DNA of 7,309 nucleotides from JACQFZ01 sp036396275 (GTDB lineage: Bacteria; Pseudomonadota; Gammaproteobacteria; Acidiferrobacterales; Sulfurifustaceae). Shown in pieces: positions 1 to 6,353 of the stretch. The first letter of the stretch is position 1; every line of letters starts with the position of its first letter. The notes under the pieces were generated by a model. It worked only from the letters and a program-made list of their open reading frames with translations. It made no database searches and was not told the DNA's origin. The position numbers were made by a program, and so were the translations under genes. The stretch spans positions 1 to 7,309 of the forward strand of contig DASWLD010000096.1 in assembly GCA_036396275.1 (NCBI GenBank), in the 5' to 3' direction.

Positions 1-3000
1 GATTTGGTCGTCGCGCCCTATGCCTCGGCGCTCGCGTTGATGGTGGCGCCGGAAGCGGCTTGTCTGAACCTGCAGCGGCTCGCCGACGCGGGACTGCTTG
101 GAAAATTCGGTTTCTATGAAGCCATCGATTACACCCCGTCACGTCAACGGCGCGGCGAATCGAGCGCGGTGATTCGCTCCTTCATGACTCATCATCAGGG
201 AATGAGCTTGCTCTCCCTGGCCTATCTGCTGCTGGACCGACCTATGCAGAAGCGATTCGAGTCGGACCCGTTGTTCCGGGCGGTCCTGTTGTTGCTCCAG
301 GAGCGAATTCCCAGGGCCACGGCGCTGTTTCCGCACACGGCCCAGCTCTCGGACGTTCGACCCACCACCGGCGCCGCGGAGACGCCGATTCGCGTTTTCA
401 GCAGCCCCGACACGCCGATACCGCAGGTGCAGTTGTTGTCGAACGGCAGATACCACGTGATGGTTACGAACGCGGGCGGCGGTTACAGCCGCTGGAAAGA
501 TCTCGCCGTTACGCGCTGGCGCGAGGACAGTACCTGCGACAACTGGGGCGCCTTCTGTTACCTGCGCGACGTGGCGAGCGGGGAGTTCTGGTCAACCGCC
601 TATCAGCCGACGCTCAAGCGACCGGAAAGCTACGCGGCGATTTTCTCGGAAGGGCGAGCGGAGTTTCGCCGCCGGGATTTTATCGGCGATGGCGATTTCG
701 ATACGCATACCGAGATCGTGGTTTCACCGGAAGACGATATCGAGCTGCGCCGCATCCATATCACCAACCGATCCCGAACGCGCCGGACGATCGACGTGAC
801 GAGTTACGCGGAGGTGGTGCTCGCACCCGCGGCCGCGGAAGCGCTGCATCCGGCGTTCAGCAATCTCTTCGTTCAGACCGAGATCATCGACCCGCGGCGG
901 GCGATTCTCTGCACGCGCCGGCCCCGCTCCCTCGAGGAGCGCGCGCCATGGATGTTTCATCTGATGGCGGTGCACGGGGCGGACATCGGAGAAATTTCCT
1001 ACGAGACGGACCGCATGCAGTTCATCGGCCGCGGCAACACGGTCGCCGCGCCGCAAGCACTGAACGGCTCCGCCGAACTCTCGGGCAGTCAGGGTTCCGT
1101 GCTGGATCCGATGGTCGCAATTCGCTGTCGAATAACCCTCGATGCCGACGAGACGGGAACGATCGATATCGTTTCCGGCATCGGCGAAACCCGTGACGCC
1201 GCCTTGAGACTGGTCGAAAAATATCAGGACCGGCGGATCGCGGATCGCGTATTGGAGCTGGCATGGACCCACGCCCAAGTGGTGCTGCGGCAGATCAATG
1301 CCACCGAGGCCGACGCGCAACTTTATGGACGCCTTGCCAGCTCCGTCATCTACGCTAATTCGTCGTTGCGCGCCGACGCCGCCGTCCTCGTTAAGAATCG
1401 CCGCGGGCAATCCGGGCTATGGGGTTATGCCATTTCCGGCGATCTGCCAATCGTGCTGCTGCAAATCGGCGACTCGGCCCATATCGATCTGGTACGCCAA
1501 CTGGTGCAGGCGCACGCGTACTGGCGCCTGAAAGGACTGGCCGTGGATCTGGTGATCTGGAACGAAGACCGTGCCGGTTACCGGCAACTGCTTCAGGATC
1601 AAATCATGGGGCTGATTGCCGCGGGCGTCGAAGCGCACGTGATCGATCGGCGCGGCGGCATCTTCGTGCGACCGGCGGAGCAGATATCGGACGAAGACCG
1701 CACCCTGCTGCAATCGGTTGCGCGCGCAATCTTCACCGACAGCGGGGGAACGCTGGCGGAGCAGATCAACCGTCGTGGCCCCGTGGAAGTGCGAGTTCCG
1801 CGCCTCAAACCGACCCGAAGCCACCGCGCCGAACTCCCGGCGTCCGCAACGACGCCGCGCCGCGATCTGATCCTGTTCAACGGACTCGGCGGATTCACGC
1901 CGGATGGGCGCGAGTACGTCATCAACACGACGCCAGGGCAAGTAACGCCGGCGCCGTGGGTGAACGTGCTGGCGAATCCGCATTTTGGAACCGTCATCTC
2001 GGAGAACGGCCTGGCGTACACCTGGAGCGAGAACGCCCATGAGTTCCGCCTCACCCCCTGGCACAACGACCCGGTTAGCGATGCGAGCGGAGAGGCGTTT
2101 TATCTGCGCGACGAAGACAGCGGCCGCTTCTGGTCGCCCACGCCACGGCCGAGCCGCGGAGCCGGTTATTACGTGAGCCGACATGGATTCGGCTACAGCG
2201 TCTTCGAACACACCGAGGGCGGCATTCGGTCGGAGCTCACGGTTTACGTGGACGTGGACGCCGCGATCAAGTTCTCGGTGCTGAAAGTGCGAAACGCGTC
2301 GGGCCAACCGCGCAAGCTCTCCGCGACCGGTTACGTGGAGTGGGTGCTGGGAGATTTGCGTCCGATATCGGCCATGCACGTGACCACCGAAATCGACCCC
2401 CACAGCGGCGCGCTGTTCGCGCGTAACCCGTACAACACGGAGTTCACCGGTCTGGTTGCGTTCTTCGATGTGGACGACGCGACCCGGACCACCAGCGGCG
2501 ACCGCACCGAATTCATCGGACGCAACCGCACCCTCGCGAATCCGGCGGCGATGACTCGTTCGCGTCTTTCCGGCAAGGTGGGAGCGGCGCTCGATCCCTG
2601 CGCCGCGATCCAGGTCGGCTTCGAGCTGGCCGACGGGCAAGAGCGCGAGATCATCTTCAGGCTCGGCCTGGCGGGAAGGCGCGGAACCGATGACGCCAGC
2701 AAACTGGTGCATCGCTTTCGGGGATCGGCCGCCGCGCGCCGCGCGCTCGACGCGGTGTACCAGTACTGGAATCACACGCTCGGCGCGGTGCAGGTGGAAA
2801 CACCCGACCCGTCGCTGAATGTATTGACCAACGGCTGGCTTGTGTACCAGACGTTGGCTTGCCGTCTTTGGGCGCGCAGCGGCTATTACCAATCGGGAGG
2901 CGCTTTCGGTTTCCGCGACCAATTGCAGGATGTGATGGCGCTGATTCACGCCGAGCCGCAACGCGTGCGCGCGCAACTGCTCCTGTGCGCGAGCCGTCAA

Positions 3001-4320
3001 TTCAAGGAAGGCGATGTTCAACATTGGTGGCACCCGCCATCGGGCCGCGGCGTGCGCACGCACTGTTCGGATGATTACTTGTGGCTGCCGTTGGCGACGT
3101 GCCGCTATGTCTTGACGACCGGCGACACCGGGGTGCTGGAGGAATCCGTTCACTTCCTCGAAGGCCGTCTGGTCAACGCCGAGGACGACTCTTATTATGA
3201 TCTGCCGGGCCGCTCCGGCGAGGCGGCGAGCTTGTATCAGCACTGCGCGCGCGCGATCGACTGGGGGCTTCGATTCGGCGAGCACGGCCTGCCGCTGATT
3301 GGCGGTGGCGACTGGAACGACGGCATGAACCTGGTCGGTAATCACGGTAAAGGCGAAAGCGTTTGGCTGGGATTCTTCCTGCACACCGTGCTCACACAGT
3401 TCGCCGAGGTGGCGCGCCGGCAGGATGATTCCTCCTTCGCCGAACGTTGCGAGGCGGCGGGGGCACAGCTGCGCCGCAATATCGAGCAGCATGGTTGGGA
3501 TGGCGCGTGGTACCGCCGCGCCTACTTCGACGATGGCACCCCGCTCGGGTCGGCCGCTAACCCCGAGTGCCAGATCGATTCGATTTCGCAGAGCTGGGCG
3601 GTGCTATCCGGGGCCGGCGATGCGCAACGCGCGCGCCTGGCCATGGAAGCGGTGGACAAGCGTCTGGTTCGTCGGGACCATGCGCTGATCCAACTGTTGG
3701 ATCCACCGTTCGACAAGTCGTCGTTGAATCCCGGCTATATAAAAGGATACGTTCCGGGCGTGCGCGAGAATGGCGGGCAATACACGCATGCGGCGATCTG
3801 GGCGGCCATGGCGTTCGCCAAATTGGGCGACCGCCGGCGCGCCTGGGAACTGTTGGCCATTATCAACCCGGTAAACCATGGCAACACTCCGGAGGGGGTG
3901 GCGACTTACAAAGTCGAACCGTACGTCGTCGCCGCCGATGTCTATGCGCTCGCGCCGCACACCGGCCGCGGGGGCTGGACCTGGTACACCGGCTCGGCCG
4001 GCTGGATGTATCGGCTGATCGTGGAATCGCTCCTGGGCTTGCGGCTGGAAGTGGACAAACTGGATTTCGCGCCGTGCCTCCCGGCGGATTGGAAGACGTT
4101 CAAGATGCACTACCGGTATCGGGAGACGGTTTACCACATCGTCGTCTCGCAAACGCGCGCCGCTGATAATGAAAAGGTAGGCGAGGTGCGCATAACGGTT
4201 GACGGCGTTGAACGACTCGACCAGACCATTCCCTTGGTCGACGACCGCCGGGAACACTCTGTCGAGGTGCGCGTGCGCGCGCCGCAAACCGTTGACGAAA
4301 TGACGCCATCGCTTGCGTGA
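1..4320 (+). CDS. ndvB: Cyclic beta-1,2-glucan synthase, C-terminal half (5' end outside window)
   Basis: The reading frame is open from base 1 to a TGA at 4318-4320, so at least 1439 residues are present. Full NdvB/ChvB/Cgs proteins are about 2800-2900 residues, so the membrane segments and GT84 glucosyltransferase should lie upstream. Numbering from the first codon, residues 1 to about 110 are the end of the glucoamylase-like domain, with the MTHHQGMSL motif at about 62-70. A beta-sandwich follows (about 125-395), then a helical linker (about 410-610), a second related beta-sandwich (about 625-905), and an (alpha/alpha)6 GH94 barrel to about 1365. The barrel keeps FRDQLQD (971-977), GGDWNDGMN with the predicted general acid Asp1107, NPVNHG with His1293, and TGSAGW (1330-1335), the last two expected to bind phosphate. 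In the family, UDP-glucose is polymerised on the inner membrane, and the phosphorylase domain trims the chain before cyclisation for export to the periplasm. A stand-alone beta-1,2-oligoglucan phosphorylase is less likely because of the upstream glucoamylase-like domain. Confidence 0.93.
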   Translation, partial: DLVVAPYASALALMVAPEAACLNLQRLADAGLLGKFGFYEAIDYTPSRQRRGESSAVIRSFMTHHQGMSLLSLAYLLLDRPMQKRFESDPLFRAVLLLLQERIPRATALFPHTAQLSDVRPTTGAAETPIRVFSSPDTPIPQVQLLSNGRYHVMVTNAGGGYSRWKDLAVTRWREDSTCDNWGAFCYLRDVASGEFWSTAYQPTLKRPESYAAIFSEGRAEFRRRDFIGDGDFDTHTEIVVSPEDDIELRRIHITNRSRTRRTIDVTSYAEVVLAPAAAEALHPAFSNLFVQTEIIDPRRAILCTRRPRSLEERAPWMFHLMAVHGADIGEISYETDRMQFIGRGNTVAAPQALNGSAELSGSQGSVLDPMVAIRCRITLDADETGTIDIVSGIGETRDAALRLVEKYQDRRIADRVLELAWTHAQVVLRQINATEADAQLYGRLASSVIYANSSLRADAAVLVKNRRGQSGLWGYAISGDLPIVLLQIGDSAHIDLVRQLVQAHAYWRLKGLAVDLVIWNEDRAGYRQLLQDQIMGLIAAGVEAHVIDRRGGIFVRPAEQISDEDRTLLQSVARAIFTDSGGTLAEQINRRGPVEVRVPRLKPTRSHRAELPASATTPRRDLILFNGLGGFTPDGREYVINTTPGQVTPAPWVNVLANPHFGTVISENGLAYTWSENAHEFRLTPWHNDPVSDASGEAFYLRDEDSGRFWSPTPRPSRGAGYYVSRHGFGYSVFEHTEGGIRSELTVYVDVDAAIKFSVLKVRNASGQPRKLSATGYVEWVLGDLRPISAMHVTTEIDPHSGALFARNPYNTEFTGLVAFFDVDDATRTTSGDRTEFIGRNRTLANPAAMTRSRLSGKVGAALDPCAAIQVGFELADGQEREIIFRLGLAGRRGTDDASKLVHRFRGSAAARRALDAVYQYWNHTLGAVQVETPDPSLNVLTNGWLVYQTLACRLWARSGYYQSGGAFGFRDQLQDVMALIHAEPQRVRAQLLLCASRQFKEGDVQHWWHPPSGRGVRTHCSDDYLWLPLATCRYVLTTGDTGVLEESVHFLEGRLVNAEDDSYYDLPGRSGEAASLYQHCARAIDWGLRFGEHGLPLIGGGDWNDGMNLVGNHGKGESVWLGFFLHTVLTQFAEVARRQDDSSFAERCEAAGAQLRRNIEQHGWDGAWYRRAYFDDGTPLGSAANPECQIDSISQSWAVLSGAGDAQRARLAMEAVDKRLVRRDHALIQLLDPPFDKSSLNPGYIKGYVPGVRENGGQYTHAAIWAAMAFAKLGDRRRAWELLAIINPVNHGNTPEGVATYKVEPYVVAADVYALAPHTGRGGWTWYTGSAGWMYRLIVESLLGLRLEVDKLDFAPCLPADWKTFKMHYRYRETVYHIVVSQTRAADNEKVGEVRITVDGVERLDQTIPLVDDRREHSVEVRVRAPQTVDEMTPSLA

Positions 4321-4404
4321 AGCAGGAATGGCTATTGACCTCGCCCCTGGCGGGTTGACGCAGCGCGTGAAATAGCAAGTCGTCACGAGAAAACTGGCGA
4401 CACA

Positions 4405-4983
4405 ATGATTGTCTACCTCCACGGCTTCAACAGCAGCGGCGGGTCGGCGAAAGCGACTTGGCTGCGCGAGCACCTGTTCGACATGACGGTCTTGTCCCCG
4501 ACCTATCCGGCGCATGTGGCGGACGAGGCGGCGAAGGTTCTGCGCGAATATTTCGCGCAGGTGCGCCGCGAACATCCGCGGGACCGAAAGCTGTTGCTGG
4601 TCGGAAGTTCGATGGGCGGCTTCTGGGCACGGTACCTGGCCCCGGAGTTGGGCGCTGGCATGGTACTGATTAACCCAGCGATGCACCCGCAGACGGATCT
4701 GTTGAGCGTCGTCGGTGTGAACCGGAATCTGGCGACGGGCGAGGAATACGTCTTGACCGAAGCGCAGGTGAGCGCGCTCGCGCGTTACGGCGTGGCGAAA
4801 TGCAATTCTCAGGTTCCGACGCTGGTGCTGCTCGATCAAGCCGACGAAGTGATCGACTACCGCGGCGCCGAAGCGTTTTACCGCGACTGCGGTCGCGTCA
4901 TCGTCTACCCCGGCGGGTCGCATCAGTTCGATCATTTACCCGAGGCGTTACCGGAAATTATTCGACTGCACGACGGTTTGTAA
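4405..4983 (+). CDS. yqiA: YqiA-like esterase (UPF0227 alpha/beta-hydrolase)
   Basis: This is a 192-residue single-domain alpha/beta-hydrolase, close to the usual YqiA length. The N terminus MIVYLHGFNSS is the family's oxyanion-side HGFNSS motif and fixes the ATG start, since almost nothing precedes this strand in relatives. The nucleophile elbow GSSMGG gives Ser69. The acid is probably Asp147 in QADEVIDY, and the base His173 in GGSHQFDH, so the triad is complete. There is no signal peptide or membrane segment, so it should be cytoplasmic. E. coli YqiA hydrolyses short-chain acyl esters and its physiological substrate is unknown. The 84-base gap after the glucan synthase has no good Shine-Dalgarno; GAGA at about 4387-4390 is poor. 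No convincing terminator separates the genes either, so co-transcription is possible. The context does not suggest a role in glucan synthesis. Confidence 0.88.
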   Translation: MIVYLHGFNSSGGSAKATWLREHLFDMTVLSPTYPAHVADEAAKVLREYFAQVRREHPRDRKLLLVGSSMGGFWARYLAPELGAGMVLINPAMHPQTDLLSVVGVNRNLATGEEYVLTEAQVSALARYGVAKCNSQVPTLVLLDQADEVIDYRGAEAFYRDCGRVIVYPGGSHQFDHLPEALPEIIRLHDGL

Positions 4984-5058
4984 TCGGCCCCGATGCCTGC
5001 GGTGTCCCACGGTCCGGCCGCTCGCGTCGCGACGGTATCGGATGCGGTTCGTCGCCGG

Positions 5059-5064
5059 TAGAAT
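5059..5064 (+). promoter_or_regulatory. Possible sigma70 -10 box for the DUF3617 gene
   Basis: TAGAAT matches the -10 consensus at five of six positions and lies 32 bases before the ATG at 5097, which would give a leader of about 25 nt. The matching -35 region at 17-base spacing (5036-5041, tatcgg) is poor, so this would be a weak or activator-dependent promoter. It lies in the 113-base gap after the yqiA stop, which shows no clear intrinsic terminator. Confidence 0.33.
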
Positions 5065-5096
5065 GTCGGAATACCAACCGACGAGGCGAACAAGCA

Positions 5097-5519
5097 ATGA
5101 AGCGCGTTTTCGTTTTTCTTTCGATGCTGGCCGCCGGGTCGGCTGTTGGCGCCGCGCCGCCGGCCATGAAGCCGGGACTGTGGGAGATAACGATGAGTAT
5201 GGAAGTGCAGGGAATGCCGGGCGGGATGCCGGCGACCAAGCTCCAGCATTGTTACAAGGCCGAGGACATCAAGGATCTGCGCAAAACGGTTCCGAAGCAA
5301 ACGAATTCGAAGTGCGATGTTGCGGACTGGAAGCAGTCCGGCAACACCGTCACATACTCGATGAGTTGCAGCGGACCCACCGCGGCGACGATGACCGGCA
5401 ACATGACCTACGCCGGCGATCGCTACAGCGGCAGCTCGAAAATCAGCATGAACCAGGGCGGCCGGATGATGCACATGACGCAGAAGTTCGACGCCCGCCG
5501 CATCGGCGACTGCAAGTAG
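5097..5519 (+). CDS. Secreted DUF3617-family protein, methionine-rich
   Basis: This 140-residue protein starts MKRVFVFLSMLAAGSAVGAA, a short signal peptide with a basic N terminus, a hydrophobic core and a likely signal peptidase I site after Ala19 or Ala20. The mature protein should be periplasmic. It opens with MKPGLWEITM (24-33), the hallmark of DUF3617, a family of unknown function found in many proteobacteria. Cys52, Cys73, Cys91 and Cys139 are all in the mature part and could form two disulfides. Fourteen residues (10 percent) are methionine, clustered at 33-44 and 118-127, the latter including MMHM. The ATG at 5097 was chosen because GAGG at 5083-5086 lies ten bases upstream and because it gives the signal peptide directly; the frame stays open further upstream into yqiA but without such features. 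HslR follows 28 bases later and may be co-transcribed. Confidence 0.85.
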   Translation: MKRVFVFLSMLAAGSAVGAAPPAMKPGLWEITMSMEVQGMPGGMPATKLQHCYKAEDIKDLRKTVPKQTNSKCDVADWKQSGNTVTYSMSCSGPTAATMTGNMTYAGDRYSGSSKISMNQGGRMMHMTQKFDARRIGDCK

Positions 5520-5547
5520 CGCGCTTTGCTTTCGCGTACGACTCGTC

Positions 5548-5952
5548 GTGGCGGAATCGGAAGAAAGCGGCAGCATTCGCATCGACAAATGGCTGTGGGC
5601 CGCGCGTTTCTTCAAGACGCGCGCGCTCGCGGCACGGGCCGTTAGCGGCGGTAAGGTGAAGGTCAACGGCGAGCGCGCGAAGGCGGCAAGAGCGATACGG
5701 CCGGGTGACGAGTTGCGCGTTCACATCGGGCCCTACGAACACGTGGTGCGCGTCGTTGCATTGACGATCCGGCGCGGTCCCGCGCGCGAGGCGGGACGGC
5801 TTTACGAGGAGAGTTCGGAAAGCAAGATTGCGCGCGAGACGCTGGCCGCGCGGCTTCGGGCCGATCGAATCGGTTTCGCGCCGGCCCGCGAGCGGCCGAG
5901 CAAGCACGCGCGGCGGGAGCTGATTCGACTGAAACAGACGGGGGATCGCTGA
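5548..5952 (+). CDS. hslR: Heat shock protein 15 (Hsp15), S4-domain ribosome rescue factor
   Basis: The 134-residue product matches HslR in length (E. coli about 133) and layout. After an acidic leader, an S4 RNA-binding domain covers about residues 9-70 and begins IRIDKWLWAARFFKTRALA, nearly the E. coli sequence. LYEESSES (86-93) and the basic tail RPSKHARRELIRLK (116-129) are also typical. In E. coli, HslR binds free 50S subunits that carry a stranded peptidyl-tRNA after heat stress and helps to recycle them. The start is GTG; no in-frame ATG precedes the domain, and this codon gives the expected N terminus. No Shine-Dalgarno is visible before it, and it lies 28 bases after the DUF3617 stop, so coupled or leaderless-like initiation is possible. 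The TGA at 5950-5952 abuts the T-tract of a terminator that reads on the opposite strand. Confidence 0.92.
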   Translation: MAESEESGSIRIDKWLWAARFFKTRALAARAVSGGKVKVNGERAKAARAIRPGDELRVHIGPYEHVVRVVALTIRRGPAREAGRLYEESSESKIARETLAARLRADRIGFAPARERPSKHARRELIRLKQTGDR

Positions 5953-5987
5953 AAAGAAAAAAGGCGGGCCGAAGGGGTCGACCCGCC
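5952..5987 (-). terminator. Rho-independent terminator reading leftwards
   Basis: On the minus strand a GC-rich stem, GGCGGG paired with CCCGCC and extended by one U-G and three further pairs, closes the loop CCCCU and runs straight into TTTTTTCTTTT. On the plus strand the hairpin has an internal A-C mismatch and is followed by cctaaagcg with no T-tract, so it should terminate hslR transcripts poorly. It therefore implies a minus-strand transcript entering from the right. Its T-tract touches the hslR stop codon. Confidence 0.8.
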
Positions 5988-6057
5988 CTAAAGCGTACGC
6001 CAGTCTTGGAGACCGGCGCTCGCATTTCGGCCGCACAGGGAGGAGTACGGCCGAAGT
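5953..6057 (-). ncRNA. Candidate small RNA, three hairpins with C-rich loops
   Basis: Read on the minus strand, this roughly 105-nt segment folds into three consecutive hairpins. Hairpin 1 (6055-6026) has 11 pairs, including one U-G, closed by the loop UCCUCCCU. Hairpin 2 (6019-5997) has 10 pairs, including two G-U, with loop CCA. Hairpin 3 (5987-5963) has 10 pairs, including one U-G, with loop CCCCU, and is followed by TTTTTTCTTTT. Each wobble pair would be an A-C mismatch on the plus strand, so the structure is better on the minus strand at every hairpin. A TATGAT box ends five bases before the proposed 5' end at about 6057. No open reading frame of note lies inside. The anti-Shine-Dalgarno loop suggests a regulator that pairs with ribosome binding sites, in the manner of C-rich-loop RNAs such as Xanthomonas sX13; homology to that family is not claimed. 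The ends are estimates. A processed 3' UTR is an alternative. Confidence 0.62.
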
Positions 6058-6061
6058 CCGC

Positions 6062-6090
6062 ATCATAACGCATTCCGAATTCAACGCCAG
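6062..6090 (-). promoter_or_regulatory. Possible promoter of the minus-strand small RNA
   Basis: On the minus strand TATGAT (6067-6062) matches the sigma70 -10 consensus at five of six positions. It is placed so that transcription would begin at about 6058-6054, right at the first hairpin. At 17-base spacing the -35 position holds CTGGCG (6090-6085), a weak match; a better-looking TTGAAT (6083-6078) is too close to work with this -10. An activator or a different start site is possible. Confidence 0.4.
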
Positions 6091-6343
6091 TCGCTTTCTT
6101 TCGGATTCATGCGCCGAAAGTATTGACACCAGCTTCCATCTGCGGCAGTAGAGGAGCTGTCGCCGTCCATGGGGCGCTCAAGCATTTGTGCTTGTGTTTC
6201 ATACACATCGTTTTGCGAGACACGTACCGCCGTCAAGGCCGAAATCTTGGGCTCAATGGCCGCCGGCCTTTTCGAAAACGAGAAGAATGAACGGCTGCCG
6301 TCTCGGCCATCCGCACCGTGAAACGCCATCGGGAGTTATCCAC
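6068..6343. other. Upstream region of cysK, no confident gene
   Basis: This stretch holds no well-supported gene. It contains a 7-bp inverted repeat CTTTCGG/CCGAAAG (6098-6104 and 6114-6120), followed directly by a perfect -35-like TTGACA at 6123-6128. The -10 region at 17-base spacing (6146-6151, cagtag) is poor. Further along are CAAGCA/TGCTTG (6179-6184 and 6189-6194), overlapped by TGTGT/ACACA (6193-6197 and 6203-6207), and a perfect palindrome TTTTCGAAAA at 6269-6278. Any of these could be regulator sites for cysK, but none matches a motif I can name. A minus-strand frame (6081-6329) crosses the region and is treated as doubtful. Confidence 0.4.
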
Positions 6344-6344
6344 A
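6336..6344 (+). promoter_or_regulatory. Perfect DnaA-box sequence in the cysK leader
   Basis: TTATCCACA matches the consensus DnaA box at nine of nine bases. It ends on the first base of the cysK Shine-Dalgarno AGGAG (6344-6348), and the ATG is ten bases beyond the box. I see no second box, AT-rich unwinding element or dnaA/dnaN gene nearby, so this is not an origin. Bound DnaA could in principle affect cysK expression, but a single 9-base match may be chance. Confidence 0.3.
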
Positions 6345-6348
6345 GGAG
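6344..6348 (+). promoter_or_regulatory. Ribosome binding site of cysK
   Basis: AGGAG lies five bases before the ATG at 6354, separated by an A-rich spacer. It settles the cysK start against an in-frame ATG-like extension beginning at 6318, whose twelve extra residues do not belong to the family. The 5-base core is complementary to CUCCU in the loop of the neighbouring candidate small RNA. Confidence 0.85.
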
Positions 6349-6353
6349 AAAAA

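Noticed and set aside
1417..3492. Long minus-strand open frame of about 690 codons inside the glucan synthase gene
   Set aside because: It mirrors a GC-rich coding strand, its translation has no recognisable domain and is rich in Arg, Ala and Val typical of antisense frames, and the opposite strand encodes clear GH94 motifs.
4335..4358. Short hairpin CTCGCC-CCT-GGCGGG after the glucan synthase stop as a terminator
   Set aside because: The stem is only six pairs and is followed by ttgacg with no T-tract, so an intrinsic terminator is not supported.
3604..4935. Long minus-strand open frame spanning the end of ndvB and yqiA
   Set aside because: It crosses two well-supported plus-strand genes and shows no family motifs or ribosome binding site.
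5985..6080. tRNA or 6S RNA in the hslR-cysK gap
   Set aside because: There is no cloverleaf, CCA end or T-loop consensus, and the three separate short hairpins do not form the single long bubble-containing rod of 6S RNA.
6235..6272. AAGGCCG/CGGCCTT repeat followed by TT as an attenuator before cysK
   Set aside because: The loop is more than 20 bases and the T-run is only four bases within a separate palindrome; no alternative pairing or leader peptide is evident.
6336..6344. Replication origin suggested by the DnaA box
   Set aside because: There is only one box, with no AT-rich unwinding region and no dnaA, dnaN or gyrB nearby.
6318..6353. Upstream start extending cysK by 12 residues
   Set aside because: The extra residues are not found in the family, and the AGGAG Shine-Dalgarno lies inside this stretch, properly spaced for the ATG at 6354.
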